Source: CAWBCR01 sp963787375
Lineage (GTDB): Bacteria; Chloroflexota; Anaerolineae; Aggregatilineales; UBA3940
Reading direction: 5' to 3'
Assembly: GCA_963787375.1 (NCBI GenBank)
Contig: CAWBCR010000013.1
Location: 124,001 to 188,000 of the forward strand
Length of the DNA stretch: 64,000 nucleotides
Under the pieces are notes generated by a model. It was not told the DNA's origin. It saw nothing but the letters and a program-made list of their open reading frames with translations, and ran no database searches. Made by a program: the position numbers and the translations under genes. Below are positions 63,638-64,000 of the stretch, piece after piece. The stretch's first letter is position 1. The number at the start of each line of letters is the position of its first letter.

Positions 63638-64000
63638 TCGTGGCAGCCCTCACACTATGACTTCAACGCGCCCGCGAGCTTTACGCCGAGCGTATCAGGC
63701 CGCTGGCGCAGTGGCTGTGGAGCAACCCGCTGCTGAGCCATGCGCGTCGGAACGGGCCGCTCGCGCCGGGGGTGGTGCGCATCGGCCTGCCCATCGCCGC
63801 CGGGTTGCTGGCGCTGGTCGCGGTGCTGGCGTGGGTGCTGAACTTCCGCGCGGCGGGCGCGGCGCTGATCGGCCTGAGCCTGGCCGCGGCGCTGGCCCCG
63901 GCGCTGGCTGCGCCGGGGGTGGCCGCCGACCGGCTGGCGCGGCAGATGCGCACGCCCGGCCAGGACCCGCGCCGCCTGTCTGACCTGCCGCCGCACGAGG
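63634..64000 (+). CDS. ABC exporter permease, partial, with in-frame TGA near the start
   Basis: The ATGA overlap with the ATPase stop and AAGGGC upstream give a start at 63634, but this frame meets TGA after 8 codons (63658-63660) and then stays open to the window edge. The open part reads RARELYAERIRPLAQWLWSN, with membrane helices from about codon 50. Either the TGA is a point change or error, or the true start is an ATG at 63657 with one extra base in the following CGCGCCCGCG run. Only the N-terminal third lies in the window. The partner role is clear from the operon. Confidence 0.55.

Overview
The window is GC-rich, densely coded bacterial DNA, most likely from a member of the Chloroflexota (Anaerolineae-like). 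This is an inference from the combination of an alternative complex III respiratory cluster, a menaquinone prenyltransferase, PadR and LacI regulators, many lipoproteins with Pro/Thr/Ala linkers, a B12-dependent ribonucleotide reductase and a ddl-ftsQ-ftsA-ftsZ division cluster. No marker gene here fixes the taxon.

Layout. 1-3.5 kb: edge of a secreted cadherin-like protein, then a three-gene flavin electron-transfer operon (FMN-binding protein, ApbE, RnfD-like/ferredoxin-reductase fusion) behind four 11-bp-spaced ACTTAAG-like repeats. 3.5-11.7 kb: DinB protein and a leftward alternative complex III operon (ActA, ActB split in two, ActC, fused ActD-ActE, extra diheme lipoprotein). 12-19.3 kb: YjbQ, then a LacI-regulated alpha-glucoside/trehalose uptake operon (binding protein, AglF, AglG, trehalose synthase). 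AglG carries a complete c-type cytochrome domain inserted in its first external loop, which I consider the most unusual feature of the window. 19.3-28.9 kb: lipoprotein, threonine biosynthesis (thrB, thrC) interleaved with menA and an unknown gene, two histidine kinases, a response regulator and a HAD phosphatase. 28.9-32.5 kb: two Tat-exported proteins whose promoters and signal peptides are a recent 137-bp duplication, an IS200-type element and tRNA-Phe. 32.5-39 kb: membrane glycosyltransferase, then ddl, ftsQ, ftsA, ftsZ. 39-49 kb: GAF/adenylate cyclase, hydrolase, PadR with its membrane partner, folC, FecR-like lipoprotein. 49-64 kb: nrdR-nrdJ, an AT-richer DUF4062 gene, fatty-acid desaturase, small genes, deoxynucleoside kinase, FHA protein, and a large exported membrane protein with an ABC exporter that runs off the window.

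How the genes work together. Electrons can enter through the flavin operon (NAD(P)H to extracytoplasmic FMN) and through menaquinol to alternative complex III and its cytochromes; both operons have 11-bp-spaced repeats upstream that look like sites for an OmpR/PhoB-type response regulator. Imported alpha-glucosides would be converted by TreS. Several conserved genes (yjbQ, aglG, nrdJ, the FecR-like gene, the DUF4062 gene) are broken by single-base shifts while the downstream protein sequence is fully conserved. This points to sequencing or assembly errors rather than decay, so they are annotated as whole genes with the shift position given.
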